From the NCBI GenBank assembly GCA_023053545.1, contig JAKZAN010000006.1, positions 9,146,351 to 9,210,350 of the forward strand: 64,000 bases of DNA, read 5' to 3'. A program made the translations under genes and the position numbers. This stretch comes from Lepidurus packardi. Taxonomy: Eukaryota; Arthropoda; Branchiopoda; Notostraca; Triopsidae. Below the pieces are notes generated by a model. The model made no database searches and had not been told where the DNA came from. It was given only the letters and a program-made list of their open reading frames with translations. Shown in pieces: positions 33,825-44,979 of this stretch. Position 1 is the first letter of the stretch. Each line of letters begins with the position of its first letter.

Positions 33825-36611
33825 TCACTGATCACGTGGTCTCTTTGCGGCCTTTTTACCGTTTCTTTGGTCTGCGACCTTTTTAGCCTCTATAGCGGCC
33901 AAAACGTAAGGCGGCTCCCGCGGAGCCAACTTTTGTCCCATCCGCGGGTCTGCAAGTTCAAGCAACATACAGTCCATGAAAAAGGCTCTGAGTTTTGGAA
34001 GCATTGTGTCTTCCCAAAAAACCCTGTCAAACACAATCCGCTCAACTTGCAAACTGTTCTTTGTCCATGCAACAAAATCACACCACGCTCTTCCGGTCAC
34101 GGCAAGCTGTCCTATAACTTGGTAGTAGTGATTGTGCGTTCTCTTCAATCTCAGTTTGTCACCATCAAGTAACTCTAGAAAGCAGTCATTCCGTTTTGAT
34201 TTTACAAATTCAATGAAGGAAGACGCTGTCTCTGCCTTTTGGGGACACTTTATCTCGATAAGTCCTTCGTCACCTACAAGGCCGTCGGGAGATGCTCCCA
34301 GGTAACCTAGCTCAGGATGCACCCAAAACCCTGATGGGACTACAGTCACACAGTTCTTTATTTCGTAGTCTTTCCTGGCATTTGGCTCATTGGCCTGTCC
34401 GTAACGAGTACCTTCTGTGCTCACGTTATCAGGACTTAGTATTGCTTTCAATGTTTTATGACGCAAAGTTGTATCTCTGAGCTTACACACTTTGCCAAAG
34501 TGAGAAGCGGTCAGTCTACTCGCCCTTGCATCAAACCACTCGGAAGAATCAGCCTGCTCTCTAGTTTTCTGTTCAAGGGCCACAATCTGCTCCCTGCTAA
34601 GCTGCAGTTGAGCAACAATCTGTTGGCACCTGTCACGTAAGATCTCTTCTGGCAAATCTGGCTTTCCATAATGGCAATCAGGTCCTGCGAAAGCTTCGCG
34701 CCTCCGAGTCGGAGCTTGTCGTGGAGAAGCAGTAGCTTTATTTTCCCGTGACTTCTCTAACCGATTTCTGAACGAAAGAATATCGTCGTGACAATTCTTG
34801 GCAAAATTTTCTGTAGCAATGCTACAGGAACCATATTTTTTCAAAATAGCAGCCTGAAAACCTCGTCCATGGTGATATTCTAGAACAGCACCATAACATC
34901 GGTAATTATAAGATCCCCTTTGCGAGCGGAGAAATTGCTTGCCACCAGAGAATTTAGCTACCATGGACATAAACCGCTCTGCGAGGTTAGTGGTAACTTC
35001 GGTAAGCAAACCTGCAGCTTTGCTCCTACAGCCCAACAAGATCTCCATTACTTCAGTGTACAAAGCAGTGTGTACATTCTGTTGCAATTTCTGACCCACT
35101 GACTTACACCCCTTTCCACCATCGCTGGCCGCAGTGCAAAAAGTGTGGTCATTCAAAAGATAATGTCTGGGACCATTGCTCAGAAATGAACGAAGTTGAT
35201 CAACATTTCCCTTCAATCTAGCGTTACGATTGATTGCACCTCGTGCTGCACCGCCAAGCTTACGTATCAAAAGAGGGGTCAAAATTTTCTTATTGGCAGG
35301 GGTTTTGCCCTGAAGTTTATACAGAGCTTTCGTGTAATTTTTCATTACATGATTTGCACACTCAAGCTTGCGTACGGTTTTCTGAGTGCGAGGAGTATTA
35401 GCGAGGATAGCATTATGGGTTGAAGAGTCCCCGTCACCAATAAACGTTCGATAGCGCAAGCCGTGCTTGTCTTCAGCATCTCTAAAACCATCTACAATAA
35501 TGGAGCTTTCCATAGCTGTAGACGGACCGTCCCAGTTTTTGAAACATTCGTGGGGGCGAGGATCCACTTGTTTGTTCTTAGCTTGTTGACAAATGGAACA
35601 ATATTTGTTACGAACTCCTACATGCAATATTTTCTTGGTCCGCGCACCAATGATTACGCCCACACCTGACTTGGCTGTGTACCTGGTGCCGTGGCTTCTT
35701 TGAGACCACCCTCCATCGCCAATTACGGTTATGTACGGGGTGTTGTCTTCGTCGATTTGTTCAGCCCGTGCAGCCGATTCACGTTCTTCCTTCCCTGCAT
35801 TTTCTATTTCTAGCTTTGCCTCTTTCTCCCATATTTTCCCAACTTTACGTTCCTGGTCAATAAATGAGTTGCGGCTCATTGAAGGAACGCCAACGGTTGC
35901 CATGAATTCTTCTAAGTGGTTATGGGCTGCACCAATTTGCATAATTCCCATTGCAATTTTTGTGTTGACGGACAAGGCCTGAACTTTATCTGACCTCAAG
36001 CGTGCAGCATGCGGCGAAATGTTCTTTTGCGTAGAGCTTGTCGCGTTTGGATAAACCGGGTCAGTCGTAATAAAAAGATTATCCTGGCATTTCTCACATT
36101 TGAAAGAAAAACTGCTCCAAAAACCTTTCTTAACTTCCTTTTGGAAAGGAATGGGTGAGCGACAAATATCGTAGTGTTCAAAAATCTTATTGTGCCCTGA
36201 CAAGAAATGGCAAACATTTACTAATCGAAGTCCGTCAACTTCTTTCTTCATTTTTGGTTGCGAATACCAAACAGGTTCAATGTTAAGTTCTACAGCATCA
36301 ATTTCTGCCTGTTCTTTAAGAATGCGTGAAAGTTCGTCATCTTCAAGACAGTTAGTTTCTTTGTCAAGGAGATCTAAACTAGCAATATGGGAAACAACGG
36401 CGCTAGTGCTAGCTATAGGTTCAACGGAAATTGATTCTACACCAGGTGTGTAACTTACAGTATTGGAAGCTTGTAATTGAAAACTTTCACCTGGAATTAA
36501 TTTCTCGGGCTCAGCTGGATGATGTTTCGTAATCTTTTCGTTTCGCGCCTTCAAAGCAACCCCCATTAGCAGGTGCTTTTTTTTCCTGGATGACACTTTT
36601 CTATTACCCAT
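33825..36611 (-). CDS. DDE transposase fused to YqaJ-type PD-(D/E)XK nuclease (928 aa)
   Basis: Intact ORF with a true ATG start (MGNRKVSSRKKK, basic). Residues 125-600 form a Mutator/Kolobok-like transposase: candidate catalytic D299 (VIGDGGWSQRSHG), D393 (TFIGDGDSSTHN), a CxxH motif at C418-H421 (LECANH) and E545 (TTNLAERFMSM). Putative zinc-binding pairs occur near CEKC (172-175) and CSIC (338-341). Residues 690-870 match the YqaJ/lambda exonuclease fold: RASRLTASHFGK, E742, D776 (LGASPDGLV), E786-x-K788 (GLIEIKCP) and Q831 (YYQVIGQL). The C-terminus is basic (KKAAKRPRDQ). Expected: excision and integration at TTAA by the DDE part. The nuclease part may process DNA ends or belong to the transposition complex; this is inference. 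All candidate catalytic residues of both domains appear present. Confidence 0.88.
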   Translation of the reverse strand: MGNRKVSSRKKKHLLMGVALKARNEKITKHHPAEPEKLIPGESFQLQASNTVSYTPGVESISVEPIASTSAVVSHIASLDLLDKETNCLEDDELSRILKEQAEIDAVELNIEPVWYSQPKMKKEVDGLRLVNVCHFLSGHNKIFEHYDICRSPIPFQKEVKKGFWSSFSFKCEKCQDNLFITTDPVYPNATSSTQKNISPHAARLRSDKVQALSVNTKIAMGIMQIGAAHNHLEEFMATVGVPSMSRNSFIDQERKVGKIWEKEAKLEIENAGKEERESAARAEQIDEDNTPYITVIGDGGWSQRSHGTRYTAKSGVGVIIGARTKKILHVGVRNKYCSICQQAKNKQVDPRPHECFKNWDGPSTAMESSIIVDGFRDAEDKHGLRYRTFIGDGDSSTHNAILANTPRTQKTVRKLECANHVMKNYTKALYKLQGKTPANKKILTPLLIRKLGGAARGAINRNARLKGNVDQLRSFLSNGPRHYLLNDHTFCTAASDGGKGCKSVGQKLQQNVHTALYTEVMEILLGCRSKAAGLLTEVTTNLAERFMSMVAKFSGGKQFLRSQRGSYNYRCYGAVLEYHHGRGFQAAILKKYGSCSIATENFAKNCHDDILSFRNRLEKSRENKATASPRQAPTRRREAFAGPDCHYGKPDLPEEILRDRCQQIVAQLQLSREQIVALEQKTREQADSSEWFDARASRLTASHFGKVCKLRDTTLRHKTLKAILSPDNVSTEGTRYGQANEPNARKDYEIKNCVTVVPSGFWVHPELGYLGASPDGLVGDEGLIEIKCPQKAETASSFIEFVKSKRNDCFLELLDGDKLRLKRTHNHYYQVIGQLAVTGRAWCDFVAWTKNSLQVERIVFDRVFWEDTMLPKLRAFFMDCMLLELADPRMGQKLAPREPPYVLAAIEAKKVADQRNGKKAAKRPRDQ

Positions 36612-37842
36612 TTTCAGTCAGTAGTACAACGCCAAAAAAGTTTCACACTAACTTACACAACTCACTTTTTTTAACCACTCACGAACGCAGTAACGAACTT
36701 TTTGGGTTGTATTTTTTTTAATAACGTACAATGCTATAATGTTTTAAACAATTGAAGAAATTGGTAACACTAAAATTAAGAACCGTTCATGCTGATCTCT
36801 GATTACGGAATGAGTTCTAGTCAAAGTTGCATAACAATATTCCGAAAAGTTAGCGAAATAGTAAAAGTGAATGTCCTTTGAAATCGCATTTGGGCAAATT
36901 ACACAAACACTAAAAATTAAAAAGTCATTCAGTTTTGAGAAAGAGTGAATTCCCCTTAGTAGAAAAATTATGCGTTTCCAGTTATTCCGTTGGGATATAA
37001 CCAAAGCTTGTTGTTGTAGGGAATTTGAGATCGAAAGTGAAGGTTGTTGCAAAATACTGATCCTCAATAATTGGGAATCTATTTTATTGGTCACTTCCTT
37101 TGACTGATTCATGTCTAAAAGCTAAAATATTCAGTAACTTATTTTATATTCCAGAGTTTCACGATGTGGCCAAGCAGGAAAAACTATTGCAAGATGTAAT
37201 TTAGCGATCAATGACCTATCGGCATCAAGATGATCATCAGCATGCATTACACTTTTCAGCAGTGCCATAGCAGTCAAACGAAAGCCCCAAAGAGCAAGAT
37301 CTTCGAAGGCTATTAGTTGACTAGAACTAGAATATAAACAGTGATCGCTAAGACGAGCGCTTGATAAGATGGGTGGTAACCTTGAGTGTAAAGCACGGTA
37401 ATGGCAATTTTCTAGGAAAATAGTATGATTTAGTTCGGAATTTCTAAGTACACTTCTAAACTTTGGAAATTGGATTATCCCTTCCATTTGTATTTTATAC
37501 ATAAAACGACGGTGTCAACCTTGACCATAAAGAATGGTAATGGCAATTTTCTAAGAAAATATAATTGCTTAGTTCGCAATTTCTAAATACTTACACGTCT
37601 AGCGCATGAAAATTGGATTATCAGTAAATTGGTATTTCCCTCCCATTCTCAAGCGAACATAGGGAGGAAGTTCCTTAGCATAAGCTGACCTTTTCCCTTT
37701 ACCCCATACTTTACCCTAATTATTGTGTGCAGACCTCTAGTGCGAGAAATTAGTCATAGGTGTATATTTATTTGTAGCATTCTCAGGATATAGGGGTCTA
37801 TGCCAGTGACATCTTTTGACGGAAAAGGGTCAACTACTTCGC
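36612..37842. other. 5' non-coding region of the TTAA transposon
   Basis: 1.2 kb between the transposase ATG and the right terminal repeat. It presumably contains the promoter. Two ORFs of 122 and 123 codons lack recognisable motifs (no THAP C2CH pattern) and are probably chance frames. The AT content is high. Confidence 0.5.
37376..37622. repeat. Diverged tandem duplication of about 120 bp near the right end of the TTAA transposon
   Basis: GTAACCTTGAGTGTAAAGCA at 37376 and GTCAACCTTGACCATAAAGA at about 37513 begin two related blocks. Both continue through GGTAATGGCAATTTTCTA, TTAGTTCG and AATTTCTAA to AAATTGGATTATC. The period is about 135 bp with scattered mismatches. Confidence 0.8.
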
Positions 37843-37855
37843 CTTCACCGTGGCC
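37843..37855. repeat. Right terminal inverted repeat of the TTAA transposon
   Basis: CTTCACCGTGGCC, perfect inverse of 33161-33173, followed by the second TTAA copy. Confidence 0.95.
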
Positions 37856-37877
37856 TTAAACACAAGCCCCGAAACAA

Positions 37878-39527
37878 TCATAAATTCCAAATGACCCAAC
37901 AATAATCCCTCAACCACGCCGGCTGCTTAACGCGACGCCCATGGCGTGTTATGCGTCCATCTTCAGCAGAGATTGCGGCGTCTAGGTCTGCCTCCACTAA
38001 GGGTGGCTCGGGCTCTTCCGTGTCTGAATCGCCGAGGGGAATACCTGAAGATCCATCCAAACTGTACGCCGGCGATGGTGCTCTTCTCAGCTCGGCTGCC
38101 TTGACCCCGCGTAAGTTGGACCCGTGGATCCGCTTCTTAGCACGCCCCTTCTGGATAACGTAGTTAGGCGGGCTGGCTTCTACTACTTCATACGGCCCTT
38201 CAAAACGCGCGGCCAACTTTGGCGACGTTCCACGCGGGACTTGGCCAACCTTCCGGAATACCAAATCGCCCACCATATGACGAGGGACGGGATCCTGTTG
38301 CATCTTCTCGCCATACCGCCCCAATTCATCCCTGGCTCCAGCACGATACCATTCGAGGATATCCTTCAAGGCCCGCAGGTACTCGACGCTGGCTAGCGGA
38401 GGTTGTGCGTCCTCCTCCTCGCTCAACTCCAACTCCATCTCCGTCACAACTGGAGTGCGACACACGTTCCCGAATACCAGCTCGAATGGGCTGAACTTCG
38501 TCGTACTGTGCTCAGCTGTCTGATACGCGAGCGTGACTACGGGGAGCCATTGATCCCAATCAGTCTGCCGCCGGTTGACGTATTGCGCTAGCATCTCGCA
38601 GAGCGTCCGGTTAAACCGCTCTGTCTGCCCATTGCAAGCAGGGTGGTAGGGAGTCGTACGAATTTTCTTGATCCCTAACCGATGGCAGATACTCTTGACC
38701 AACTTCGATTCAAAATTGGTCCCCTGGTCCGTGAGGATAGTTCTTGGGACACCATAACGGCAGATGTACTCCAACAGGCAACCCGCTACGGTCTCTGCAG
38801 TCTGGTCTTCTAAGGCGTACGTCTCCACCCATTTGCTAAAGAGGTCGGATACAACTAGGACGTAACGCCTGCCGCTCTCGCTCCGTGGAACGGACAAAAT
38901 GTCCATCGAGATCTGGCGAAAAACTTCACCCAAAATGGGAATGGTGCCACGACTCTCTGACGCCGGTTTGAGGTTTGGCTTTACGCGAAGACACGGTGCG
39001 CACCCTTGCACGTAAGCGCGTACATCCTTCTTCAGATCGCACCAGAAATAGTGAGGGGTAATCCTAGACAATGTCTTCCCGATTCCCAGGTGCGCCGCGG
39101 TGGGCGCGTCGTGCGCTAGCCGCAGGATCTCCGCACGCGCTTCTGGTGGAACCAACAGCTGAGGCCGGTTTAGCCTTGATTCGCCCGCTGAACTACGCAC
39201 TACGACTCCATCCTGCACGGCGTATTTCTTTAGCTCCCCCAAATAAAACTCCAACTCCTTCGACGGTGGCTTGTCCTGTTCCAGTTCCGGTCGTTCCTGG
39301 GCGCTTGCCAGAATGTACCGCCTCAGCCATCCGAACTCTGGTGACCGGTCCGTCGCTTCGCTCAGCCTCGCGCTAACCGCTACCTGCCGACATACTCGGG
39401 ACAAAGCATCCGCGTAGGGAATCTTCTCTCCTGGTTGATGTAGGATTTTGAAATTGTACTGGGTCAGCCATCCTACCCAACGTACCCAACGAGGAGAATC
39501 CAGACTCATCGTTTTCCAATATCTCAA
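37878..39527 (-). pseudogene. Copy 3 pol, 3' part: RNase H C-terminus and integrase (549 codons)
   Basis: Matches copy 1 at every variant I compared, including the later stop and GAGGGGA near 38035. The nested transposon lies downstream of its stop, so the coding part is untouched, but its 3' LTR (LTR C) is now 4.7 kb away. Confidence 0.92.
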
Positions 39528-39529
39528 TG

Positions 39530-39750
39530 TGTTATGAAGCAGAGTCAGCAGTATAGTAGTCGCAAAGTAAAGGGGTAAGCCAGGTAGAGTGCAGGGAAGT
39601 CAATATGAGAGAAAGTGAGGCAAGCAGAAAACTGATAATACGTAGGTTGAAGATTCAATGCTGACTGAGTGTATTGACAGGGTGCACAGGCTCCATACTG
39701 TCTAACAGAGCCATCTGTTACAGGGTACAACTTATAATGGAAACATAACA
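39530..39750 (-). mobile_element. Solo LTR in RNase H of copy 3
   Basis: Same sequence, position and CAATG flanks as in copy 1, offset by 15,157 bp. Confidence 0.88.
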
Positions 39751-42588
39751 CAATGCCTGGTGATCTGTCACCACCGTAAACTCGCGCCCCAATAAGTAAT
39801 GTTTGTATTTTGCGACGCCTTTAATTAGGGCCAACATTTCTTGCTCTGTGACGCTATAATTTTGCTCGGCAGGCTTCCACAATCCAGATGCGAAAGACAC
39901 CGCATACTCCCGCTCGGCTTCATCTTTTTGGGACAACACCACTCCCCAGCCTCCCTTGCTCGCATCGGTCGTGAGCCAGAACGGACGCTCGGGATCGACT
40001 CTCCTCAAAACTGGCTCTCGCGACAAGGCGTCACGAAGCTGGTTGAAAGCACATGCTTCCTTCCCTGACCAGAACCAAGGGGTTTCCTTACGGGTCAAGT
40101 TGACGAGGGGTGCTGCCATCGATGCAAAGTTGGGTATGAAATGGCGGTAGTACCCGCTCAAGCCCAAAAATCTTCGAATGTCTCGTACGCAGCCTGGAGT
40201 GGGCCAACTGCCTATGGCTGCCACTTTGTCAAGAGAAGGCTTCAAACCACCGGCGCTGATGATATGGCCCAAAAACGCAGCCTCTCGCGTGAAGAATTGG
40301 CACTTTTCAGGGTTAAGCTTCAACCCGCCATTCCTGATGCGCTGCAAAACCTCCTCCACGTCCGTAACGTGTTGCTCGAAACTGGAGCTGAATATAAGCA
40401 CATCATCAAGGTATATGAGGACTGACTTCCAGCGTAAGCCTCCCATGAGATAATCCATCAGGCGTTGGAATGTGCCTGACGCGTTGGTTAAGCCAAAGGG
40501 TAAGACGGTGAATTGGAATAAATCCTCGCCCGTCGTAAATGCCGTCACTTCCTTCGATCCGGACTCCATGGGGATTTGCCAATAGCCCGACCGCTGATCC
40601 AAACTAGTGAACCACTGGGCCTTACCAACAGCCGCCAGCAAGTCATCCATGCGCGGAAGTGGATAGCTATCCTTTTTCGTAACCGCATTCACTCGCCGAA
40701 AATCCACGCAGAAACGGTATGACCCGTCTTTCTTTTTCACGAGGACGATCGGGCTCGCCCACGGTGATGCGCTTGTCTCGATGACGTTGCTAGCCAGCAT
40801 GCTGCCTACCTGCTCCCGCACCACGTCCCTTAGGTGGACTGGAGTACGATACGCCCGCTGCTTAATGGGTGGTCCATTTGTCTCGATCAGGTGCTCGACG
40901 TCTGCTACCCGCCCGATCTTGCCATCATACGAGAACACATCCTCATATCGCGACAGCATCTTGCGAACCTGCTCTCTTCGGGCACCCTCCAAGTGGTCCA
41001 AAGTTATCGACCCCACGTCGCTCCTGATCTTGTCGCTCTCCACAGGGGGCAGCATATCCTCCACCAACTCGCCGATGCTAACCTCTCCCACATCTTCCTC
41101 TGGCCCAATTTCCAACGGCTCTGACGACACGTTGAGCAGGCGTACAGAAATAACTTCGGCCCCTTCCGCAATGCAGGCACGCCCCATCAACAGGCCTTTA
41201 CCGCCCGCTCTTCGGCTTGGCTCCACGAGCAATACTTCTGAGGTGGTTAGGCGGCGGGTGCTGAACGGCCTTCTCACAGTCGCTGGCAGCAAAGCTTCCG
41301 TGCCCGGGTCGATGACGGTTAACTCGCGAACCCTAACCGCGCCGCGGAAATCGCTGGGGCTTAGACGAACTCCGAACAGTTCGACTCGATTGGATGCAAA
41401 GTCGATCTTCGCAGAAGCAAGACGAAGGTAGTCCATACCCAGGATCAAATCGTCGGTACAGCTGGCCAAGATCAAGTCCACGTCGGTAGTCTCGGCGCTT
41501 CCCACCCGCAAGGCCACTCGCGTAACGCCATCGGTCCGCAACTCCTGACTTCGATCCGCCGTTGTCACCCGATGACTTGTGTCGCGTACCCGAAGTCCGG
41601 GAATTCTATCTGCAAGATTAAGGCCCATCAGCGACTCTTCGCTCCCACTGTCGATTACCGCGTTGCAAGGTAGTCCACCCGCCAGAGCATGCACGACGTA
41701 GCAAGCATCGGTGGGGAGACGCCGACTCGTCACAGCTCCGCCTGACGCGCTCGATGATGCCCTGGGGTCGCCGCTCTGGCTTTTGCAATTGGCCCGCACG
41801 TGCCCGACTTGATTGCATACCCGGCACTTTGTACGACAATCGGCCGTGACGTGCCCCTTCAACCCACAGGAACCACAACGAACCTCGCACTCACGCTTGA
41901 CGTGCCCCGTTTGCTTGCAGGCGTAGCAGGTAATGCGCTTGTTACCGCTGGAATACTTAGCCGGACCACTAGCCATCTTCTGGTCGCCTCCACGCCCGTC
42001 TTGCGTACCACCCTTCGGGTCATTTTGACTCACCGTCTTCCGGTTAACCGAACTCTTTCTCTCAGACTGCCGCGCTAATTGTCGGGACATTCGCCAAATA
42101 TTCACTTTCGCTACCAGCCCGGACAGGCTGCTAATTTGGGCGTCGTAGAAAGCAGCGCGCCACTCCACTGGCAGACCCTTAATAAATTGTTCCATTACGA
42201 ACTTCTCAACCGTTGCCTCCTCCTTGATTTCGGGATTGGCTGCTCTAAACAGTCGCTTGAGGTCCGTTGCGTAAACGTGCGGCATCTCCTCCCGCAAGAG
42301 CCTTCGGTCGTAAAATTCTGCCAAGTATAAACGCTGTGCTTCCACCGGCGAGAAAATACCCCTCAGAGCGGCCTCCAACCCGTCGATAGTCTCCGGAAAT
42401 GGTTCCAGGCCATCCACAGCTATCCCTGCTGGTCCTTCCAGCAAAGCAGGCAATATACGCCGGCACATGTTGTCCGTCCAGCTGTTAGCTACCGCTACCC
42501 GGTGAAAACGTGAGAGGAACTGGCCGAAATCTCCGGTTCCATTGAAGGTTCGCGGATGCACCAGTGCCCTCGCATTAGCGTTAGCCAT
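39718..42588 (-). pseudogene. Copy 3 gag-protease-RT ORF (956 codons), truncated
   Basis: The translation appears identical to copy 1 (Met102, Asn189). It is ended by the shared solo LTR at the same codon. Confidence 0.92.
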
Positions 42589-42717
42589 TCAAAACCCGAC
42601 GTCCACTTCTTCCCGATCCAGATTGAACTCGCTTCTTGTGTCACGCTGACGTAGACGTACTCGCTGGGCTGGCTACGTGGCAAGGTATCCCCGGCTGCTC
42701 GGGATCCCACCGCTGAA

Positions 42718-43073
42718 TGTTATGGGAGTAAATGCACGTTTGACACGAAGAACGAGGGGAAAAATACGTACTGTATTCAACACCTCAACTGTCGATGTTA
42801 CAACAATGACAGTGTAAATGATAATTAACAATGGGGGGTTGATTTCACGGGCACGCCTATCTCTTTTGCTCACTTGACAAAACCTCTGTTCTCTAAGACC
42901 ACTCTTTCTCTTCTCTCTCCCTTGGATTCCCCACTCCCGAACTCAACTCACTTTTCTACCTCGGGGGTTGACATCGTACAAACAAGGTAACACAAAACAA
43001 AACAAGGGAAAACTGGTGCCCGTTTACCCCAAGCCTAGCGCTTACTAGTGCACATGTACCGGGGTACATAACA
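42718..43073 (-). repeat. LTR D, shared by copies 3 and 4 (356 bp)
   Basis: Full-length LTR with the GCGCTTA segment and the common GAACGAGGGG variant, the same as LTR B at the sites compared. Confidence 0.93.
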
Positions 43074-43124
43074 TCCTCCACCGCTTAAACACAAGTCCCG
43101 AAACAATCATAAATTCCAAATGAC

Positions 43125-44756
43125 TCAACAATAATCCCTCAACCACGCCGGCTGCTTAACGCGACGCCCATGGCGTGTTATGCGTCCATCTTCAGCAGAG
43201 ATTGCGGCGTCTAGGTCTGCCTCCACTAAGGGTGGCTCGGGCTCTTCCGTGTCTGAATCGCCGAGCGGAATACCTGAAGATCCATCCAAACTGTACGCCG
43301 GCGATGGTGCTCTTCTCAGCTCGGCTGCCTTGACCCCGCGTAAGTTGGACCCGTGGATCCGCTTCTTAGCACGCCCCTTCTGGATAACGTAGTTAGGCGG
43401 GCTGGCTTCTACTACTTCATACGGCCCTTCAAAACGCGCGGCCAACTTTGGCGACGTTCCACGCGGGACTTGGCCAACCTTCCGGAATACCAAATCGCCC
43501 ACCATATGACGAGGGACGGGATCCTGTTGCATCTTCTCGCCATACCGCCCCAATTCATCCCTGGCTCCAGCACGATACCATTCGAGGATATCCTTCAAGG
43601 CCCGCAGATACTCGACGCTGGCTAGCGGAGGTTGTGCGTCCTCCTCCTCGCTCAACTCCAACTCCATCTCCGTCACAACTGGAGTGCGACACACGTTCCC
43701 GAATACCAGCTCGAATGGGCTGAACTTCGTCGTACTGTGCTCAGCTGTCTGATACGCGAGCGTGACTACGGGGAGCCATTGATCCCAATCAGTCTGCCGC
43801 CGGTTGACGTATTGCGCTAGCATCTCGCAGAGCGTCCGGTTAAACCGCTCTGTCTGCCCATTGCAAGCAGGGTGGTAGGGAGTCGTACGAATTTTCTTGA
43901 TCCCTAACCGATGGCAGATACTCTTGACCAACTTCGATTCAAAATTGGTCCCCTGGTCCGTGAGGATAGTTCTTGGGACACCATAACGGCAGATGTACTC
44001 CAACAGGCAACCCGCTACGGTCTCTGCAGTCTGGTCTTCTAAGGCGTACGTCTCCACCCATTTGCTAAAGAGGTCGGATACAACTAGGACGTAACGCCTG
44101 CCGCTCTCGCTCCGTGGAACGGACAAAATGTCCATCGAGATCTGGCGAAAAACTTCACCCAAAATGGGAATGGTGCCACGACTCTCTGACGCCGGTTTGA
44201 GGTTTGGCTTTACGCGAAGACACGGTGCGCACCCTTGCACGTAAGCGCGTACATCCTTCTTCAGATCGCACCAGAAATAGTGAGGGGTAATCCTAGACAA
44301 TGTCTTCCCGATTCCCAGGTGCGCCGCGGTGGGCGCGTCGTGCGCTAGCCGCAGGATCTCCGCACGCGCTTCTGGTGGAACCAACAGCTGAGGCCGGTTT
44401 AGCCTTGATTCGCCCGCTGAACTACGCACTACGACTCCATCCTGCACGGCGTATTTCTTTAGCTCCCCCAAATAAAACTCCAACTCCTTCGACGGTGGCT
44501 TGTCCTGTTCCAGTTCCGGTCGTTCCTGGGCGCTTGCCAGAATGTACCGCCTCAGCCATCCGAACTCTGGTGACCGGTCCGTCGCTTCGCTCAGCCTCGC
44601 GCTAACCGCTACCTGCCGACATACTCGGGACAAAGCATCCGCGTAGGGAATCTTCTCTCCTGGTTGATGTAGGATTTTGAAATTGTACTGGGTCAGCCAT
44701 CCTACCCAACGTACCCAACGAGGAGAATCCAGACTCATCGTTTTCCAATATCTCAA
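43125..44756 (-). pseudogene. Copy 4 pol, 3' part: RNase H C-terminus and integrase (543 codons)
   Basis: Shares with copy 2 the earlier stop and the GAGCGGA variant (near 43264). Confidence 0.92.
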
Positions 44757-44758
44757 TG

Positions 44759-44979
44759 TGTTATGAAGCAGAGTCAGCAGTATAGTAGTCGCAAAGTAAA
44801 GGGGTAAGCCAGGTAGAGTGCAGGGAAGTCAATATGAGAGAAAGTGAGGCAAGCAGAAAACTGATAATACGTAGGTTGAAGATTCAATGCTGACTGAGTG
44901 TATTGACAGGGTGCACAGGCTCCATACTGTCTAACAGAGCCATCTGTTACAGGGTACAACTTATAATGGAAACATAACA
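44759..44979 (-). mobile_element. Solo LTR in RNase H of copy 4
   Basis: Same sequence, position and CAATG flanks as in copy 1, offset by 20,386 bp. Confidence 0.88.

Larger units (their letters stand above)
33157..37859 (-). mobile_element. TTAA-inserted DNA transposon, 4,695 bp (33161-37855), Kolobok/Mutator-like with YqaJ nuclease
   Basis: The element begins GGCCACGGTGAAG and ends CTTCACCGTGGCC, a perfect 13-bp terminal inverted repeat. It is flanked by TTAA at 33157-33160 and 37856-37859. The empty site CCGCTTAAACACAAG is intact in retroelement copies 1, 2 and 4, which proves the boundaries and the 4-bp duplication. It carries one long intact minus-strand ORF (928 codons) and no second recognisable gene. 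The TTAA duplication is typical of piggyBac and Kolobok superfamilies; the protein is not piggyBac. Kolobok-type is the best fit from the DDE and CxxH pattern, but that assignment rests on recalled family features. The intact frame suggests a recent insertion. Confidence 0.9.

Noticed and set aside
33825-34650. Integrated DNA virus because of the YqaJ 'viral recombinase' domain
   Set aside because: No other viral gene is present, the ORF lies within precise transposon ends, and YqaJ domains occur in many mobile elements.
36744-37502. Two minus-strand ORFs (122 and 123 codons) upstream of the transposase as accessory genes
   Set aside because: No recognisable motif. One overlaps the tandem direct repeat, and the codon pattern looks random.
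33161-37855. piggyBac identity for the TTAA element
   Set aside because: TTAA and short inverted ends fit, but the protein has Mutator/Kolobok-like DDE spacing, a CxxH motif and a YqaJ domain rather than piggyBac DDD and a C-terminal cysteine-rich domain.
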